Below, piece after piece: positions 59,470 through 64,000 of a stretch of 64,000 nt of DNA. The DNA lies in the NCBI GenBank assembly GCA_954871525.1, contig OX940865.1, positions 26,272,420 through 26,336,419 of the forward strand, given 5' to 3'. Each line of letters opens with the position of its first letter. The stretch's first letter is position 1. The notes under the pieces are model-generated. The model did no database searches. It saw only the letters and a program-made list of their open reading frames with translations, and was not told the DNA's origin. The translations under genes and the position numbers were made by a program. The DNA comes from Parietaria judaica (Eukaryota > Streptophyta > Magnoliopsida > Rosales > Urticaceae).

Positions 59470-60855
59470 CTTTTTTCATATGTACTAGCTTCAACTTTTT
59501 CTCTTTTCAGTTCTATTGGAAATGGAATCTTCATTTAATGTAATTTTACTGAGATATATCATTATCATATATGTGTGAGTTTCATGTCCTTGTTTACTTC
59601 ATTAATATACATATATATATATATATATATATTTTTTTTTTTTTACCGCATGATGACATGTATTTTTTGAATCTTCACTTTTAGCTTTGAGCTATTTCAA
59701 TCATATGAATAGCAATATATGTCGTATTGTATGCGACAACATGAATAGTCGAAAGTCACATCTATTATTGGTATTGGGTTACGTGGACTTTCTGTTTTCA
59801 TTGTTTCACACTCACTCTGCTACTATTGCCATTGGGTTACGTAGACTTTCTATATCTATCATGTGGACTTTATATTTTATTATATTCTATGATCAACTAT
59901 ATATATGATCCTAGGTTTCGTATAATTAACTAGCGTTTCGAATTACTTTTAACAAGACTTTAATAATGTACATATATATTCACCTTAAATAAGATATTTT
60001 ATCACAAAAACATATGTAAAGAGCTCATCACATGAAACGGGCTGGCCCGTCCCGCCTTTTTGTTGGGCATGGGCTGCCCAGCCCATCCCTCCCTAAGAAC
60101 GGAGCGGGCAAAGCTTGCCCGTCAAGATCTTTGGAACGAGGAATTTATTTTTAAAATATCTTGTGCTTTAGAATAAAAAATAAAAATAAAAAGAAGAAAG
60201 AGTTTAGGTGGCATGTTTGCAATAGGCACGAGCAGCTCAACCTGCAGTGGGTGCGGGCATGCGGGCTGCGAGACGGGTAATTGTGGCGAGTCTATAACTT
60301 GGCGAGGCTAGGAAGGTATTAGGTGTGGGGGACAAAAAAGTTTGATTAATCTTTGACACCTTATAATAGCATATACTATGACATAATAATTACATAAAAT
60401 GTGCTTTTAATAGTAATTAAAGATCAATCATTTTTCTTGAATCTATACAAGTGCTTGATTGTTGGTCATAATAATGAGTATGACTATGACTCGTGAATTA
60501 TAATTGGTTCTTTTCTAATTGCTAAATCTAGCGAAAGACCATCCTATGATTCTCTTACCATTTTTAATTCGAAAAAATTATGAATATAGTATGATATATA
60601 CAGTGATACATCTATTAAACCTCGTAGGCTCGTACATTGCCATCGATCTAGTGGCTAATTTATTCGTGATTATCTTGCTGACATGCACTAACAATATATA
60701 AAAGCAATGAAAGACTAAGACTTCCTGTAGGATATGTATAGGAAAGAAACGAAAGTGAAAACACAATAATTGAAATATTGAATATGATACTTAAAATTTT
60801 ATTGTTTAAGAACAACTGGATTCGAAAAAAATAAAGACTCAAAAGAAAAACAATA
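59470..60855. other. Downstream flank of bHLH copy B
   Basis: The part 59686-59740 (TGAGCTATTTCAATCATATG, GTCGTATTGTATG) is the empty counterpart of the LINE insertion site at copy A. The segment 60035-60120 is GC-rich with GGGCTGGCCCG and GGGCTGCCCAGCCC and resembles hAT-type MITE interiors; no ends were defined. No gene is supported. Confidence 0.55.
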
Positions 60856-62409
60856 TATTATTAATGAGAAATTGCTTCAAATAGCTAAATAGAAACGTTT
60901 GATTAGCAAAATAGTCAACATTTACTTAATATTTCTGAAATAGCCCATATGTATGACGTGGCATTTTAATATCAGTTTTATTCCTATTATACCCTTTTAA
61001 TTATCTTTATTCACACATTCAAAATTCTTGTGAATTAACCGTTAATATACCTAAAATTAAATAGGAAATATCCTTAATATTAGCCACGTATAAATTGTAT
61101 AACTAATTTGTTATTAATATTGTTTTTTTTATATATTAAACGTAATATTGATATTATTTATAACATTAAACGTGATAAAATAGTTAATTAACGGTTAATA
61201 CCCTAAAAATATGCGTTAATATACCAAAATATGTGTTAATCCTTCAAAACTAAATAAAAAATATCCTTAATTTTCGCCACGTATAAAATTTGTAACTACT
61301 TTATATTAATATTTATATTTTTTTAAAATATTAAATGTGATAATGCCTATTAACATGGAAAATATTTTGTAAATAAATTCATAATCTTTAGAATTTGATA
61401 ATGAAAATCCAGTTGTATTATAATAAACTTAATTTGATTAATACGTTAACTCTCTAATTTGATTTGGTGAATAAAATGTTATTCAATAATAGAATATCAT
61501 TAAATCCAGCTGTATTTTCTTGTTCATAATTTTGAACGTGTTCTTGGCTGAACGTTTGAGCTATTTTGCCATAGAAAGTTTTCTCATATTATTCAGCATA
61601 GAAATCTGGACGTTTTCCCGTGCTGATAGCCATCTGTATTGAATTCTCCAATGGCGACTCAAGAATCGTCATCTACAAAGACTCAAGAATCGGCAACACA
61701 TATTCGAAATAAACTTAACTACCAACTGTTAATATAGGGCTATTCAAAATAAATCTACGTAACAATGGTTAGTACTTAATATACTAAGAATCGAAGATGC
61801 CAATTCGAAATAAACCTAAGTATCAACGGTTAATATAAATCATATAAACCAAAAACCAGTATTTGTTTGAAATAAACCTTACCCTTTACGGACTATGTTC
61901 TTCGCCGTGAATGGAAAAGATCGATGGATTAATATAAACAATAATCGGCAACGCATATTCGAAATAAACTTACATACCAACGGTTAATATAACGTTATTC
62001 AAAATAAATTTAAGTAACAACAGTTAATGAACGCTTAAGAAGAGGGCTGGGAAAAAATCGTTGTGAATGAGTCGGCGAGGTGATGACGAATGGCTAGGTT
62101 TTTCTCTGTGGTATGCTTAAGAAAGGGTTGTATTTCCTAATTTCAGGGATTTTCAAATTCAAATATGATTTTCATATTTAATTTAATATTAAAACAAAAA
62201 TTCGATATTAAATTTAATTATTAAAAAGAAAATTCGAATTCTAAAAGAAAATTTAATTTAATATGAATTTGATATATAAGGGTATATAAGTCATTTTATA
62301 TTTATTAACATGGTTAATTGGCTATGGATAAATATAAACCAAAAGTTGGCTATTTAAAGAAAATATAAACTTTCTATTTGACTATTACGCTATAATACCC
62401 TATTATTAA
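60856..62409. mobile_element. Mutator-like non-autonomous TIR element, 9-bp TSD
   Basis: The element at about 60866-62400 has diverged inverted ends of over 70 bp: left TAGCTAAATAGAAACG and inverse right TAGTCAAATAGAAAG, both leading to AATAGCC. It is flanked by TATTATTAA at 60856-60864 and 62401-62409 (one extra base at the left edge). The interior has a diverged tandem repeat at about 61030-61330 (CGTTAATATACC, TATCCTTAATnTT, GCCACGTATAAA) and another set at 61690-62030 (TATTCGAAATAAACTTA, ACCAACGGTTAATATA). A gene-like start, ATGGCGACTCAAGAATCG, is at 61651. No transposase is present. Confidence 0.6.
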
Positions 62410-64000
62410 ATTCTTCATGGTCGAGAAAAAAAGAGTAAAAACGAAAAAATAACGAAAATATTAAGAAATGCCTAGAAATGATGAAAAATAAAAGAACGAT
62501 AAAATTAATGAGGTTATTAGTTTTACACCATATTTTCTCCATTGAAACAGCTTAAATCTCATCATTTCAGTGAAGTGATACAGTGTCCCACTAATAGAAT
62601 AATGTAGTTTTTGTTAGGAATATGTTTTCCAAAATTGCGATAAAATCAAAGAGTAAAACACTGATTTGAGCGACGAAAATAAAACGGATTCTGAATTGCT
62701 GAGAGCTTCAGTGTCAAAGTTTTTTTTTTTTTTTTTAATTAACACCAAATTTACACCCAATGAAACTTGCAAATTCTACCGTTTTGGTAAATTCTCATAG
62801 TGTCCCTATTTTTAAAATATAAAATAAAAAAAGCAATCCCTATTAAGGTATGTTTTTATCCCCAACTATTATTGAAAAAATGTGTCCATCTATGGAAAGG
62901 ATTAAGACTCTTTCTTTTTTTGACAGAAGGGATAAAGACTCTTAACAACTCATAGAGATAAAAATATATATTCCATCATTGTTATCTGCATGGATCTGAA
63001 TTCTTGAATTGCCACGTCAATACTAAGGTTTTAAATACCGCTTGCCGATGTCGTTTCGCACTTTTTATTTTATTGATATATCGCTTGTCGATGTGTATCT
63101 CATAGGTAAGTCGATGGACATGTCGATGGATATATCGTTTCACATACCCTCGAAAAAAGATTTTCGATGGGCATGCCGATGGATATTCGAGAAATTTAAT
63201 ACCTTGATTATACATGTCAATTATTGCATTTGCACCAACTACTACTACATCACTCACCACAATCACATTGTTTATCTAACGTTAAACTTAAATGGAAGCC
63301 GAACTCACCATCAACGGTCCGAACCAACCAAATAATATCCACAAACTCTTACAAAAATCAAATAATCTCAATGCATGACCACATGCCAAATAGCACGAGG
63401 TATACGTGATTCAAAAGTCCGAGATAGCTATAGGTTTCGTACGTGAGATATTTATATATATTGATAATTGATCAACTATATGGCTTGATAGTTTAAAAAA
63501 ATAAGAAAGAATTTATATAATAATAAGTCATATTGGCTATAATTATGGAAATGAAATTATCTTAGTTAAATTTTGATTTCAAAGTTCATGGTATATATAT
63601 ACCAAATTTTATTTTTTAGAGGTAAAAGTATCGTATTGTTAAAAAAATATTAATGTCGTGAGTAAGTTCATAAAAATATTAGAGGTAAAACCGTTAACTT
63701 TCATGAAATACCAATATTTATTGTGGCATAAGTTCATAAGTTAATATTGACAACGTAAATACTTAAATTGTTATTATTTATTAACGACATAAGTACTTAA
63801 GTTGCTATCTTAAACATAAAATATATAGAATCGGTGAATATAATTACAAAAATATCATAAGTTCTTTAAGTTATTATTGACGATATAAATACAATTATTA
63901 TCATTTATGATATTTTTACTCACCAATTCTACATAATTTACGTATATGATAATAACTTAAATACTTATGTCAATAATAAATACTTAATTACGTCGTCACT
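62410..64000. other. Intergenic, no gene seen
   Basis: AT-rich. The short open frames at 62982-63409 overlap on both strands and contain repeated CGATGG/CGATGT motifs (about 63045-63185) rather than a recognisable protein. Nothing else is supported. Confidence 0.55.

Overview
The window is nuclear DNA of a flowering plant, most likely a eudicot. Evidence: intron-bearing plant gene families (SAUR, CDPK-related kinase, CRIB-RhoGAP, MYC2-type bHLH), a plastid rpoA fragment in nuclear context, and several classes of plant transposon in a very AT-rich background. The species cannot be named from the sequence. All alignments and splice sites were read by eye.

Layout. 1-3250 is AT-rich intergenic DNA. 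A single-exon SAUR32-like gene lies at 3300-3650 (+). A LINE with an intact 1371-aa ORF2 and an 18-bp target-site duplication occupies about 5108-9928. A broken Ty1/copia gag-protease fragment lies at about 11190-12420. A complete 11-exon CDPK-related kinase gene (596 aa) runs 18374 to 14350 on the minus strand. From 19 to 31 kb there are MITEs, short-repeat clusters, a small Mutator-like element (24867-26200) and a nuclear rpoA fragment (26695-27372, -). 31250-36771 is a 5.5-kb terminal-inverted-repeat (TIR) element. It carries an ETR1-type receiver fragment, a lipid-transfer-protein gene and a roughly 189-bp satellite array whose orientation flips near its end. A five-exon ROP GTPase-activating protein gene lies at 39353-42747 (+). 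Two MYC2/bHLH14-like genes follow, at 46112-48305 (truncated by a stop) and 57760-59413 (intact). Between them are a LINE 3' end, a hAT-type MITE, a RopGAP relic containing a SINE, and a 1.7-kb LTR element. A third Mutator-like element lies at 60866-62400.

Main interpretation. The 39-60 kb part is a tandem duplication of a RopGAP-bHLH block. The first block keeps RopGAP and has a truncated bHLH; the second keeps the bHLH and has only a RopGAP relic, so loss has been reciprocal. Transposons inserted in one block have recognisable empty sites in the other, which orders the events. The truncated bHLH also shows about five tandem copies of its exon-1 end plus 5' splice site. The intact bHLH has a perfect 36-bp foldback in its promoter.

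The best candidate for something undescribed is a set of non-autonomous TIR elements (24867-26200, 31250-36771, perhaps 60866-62400). Each has target-site duplications of 8-9 bp, gene-like cargo and internal repeat arrays. In the first two the arrays are built on an AAACTGT core. No CRISPR array, rRNA or canonical tRNA gene was recognised.
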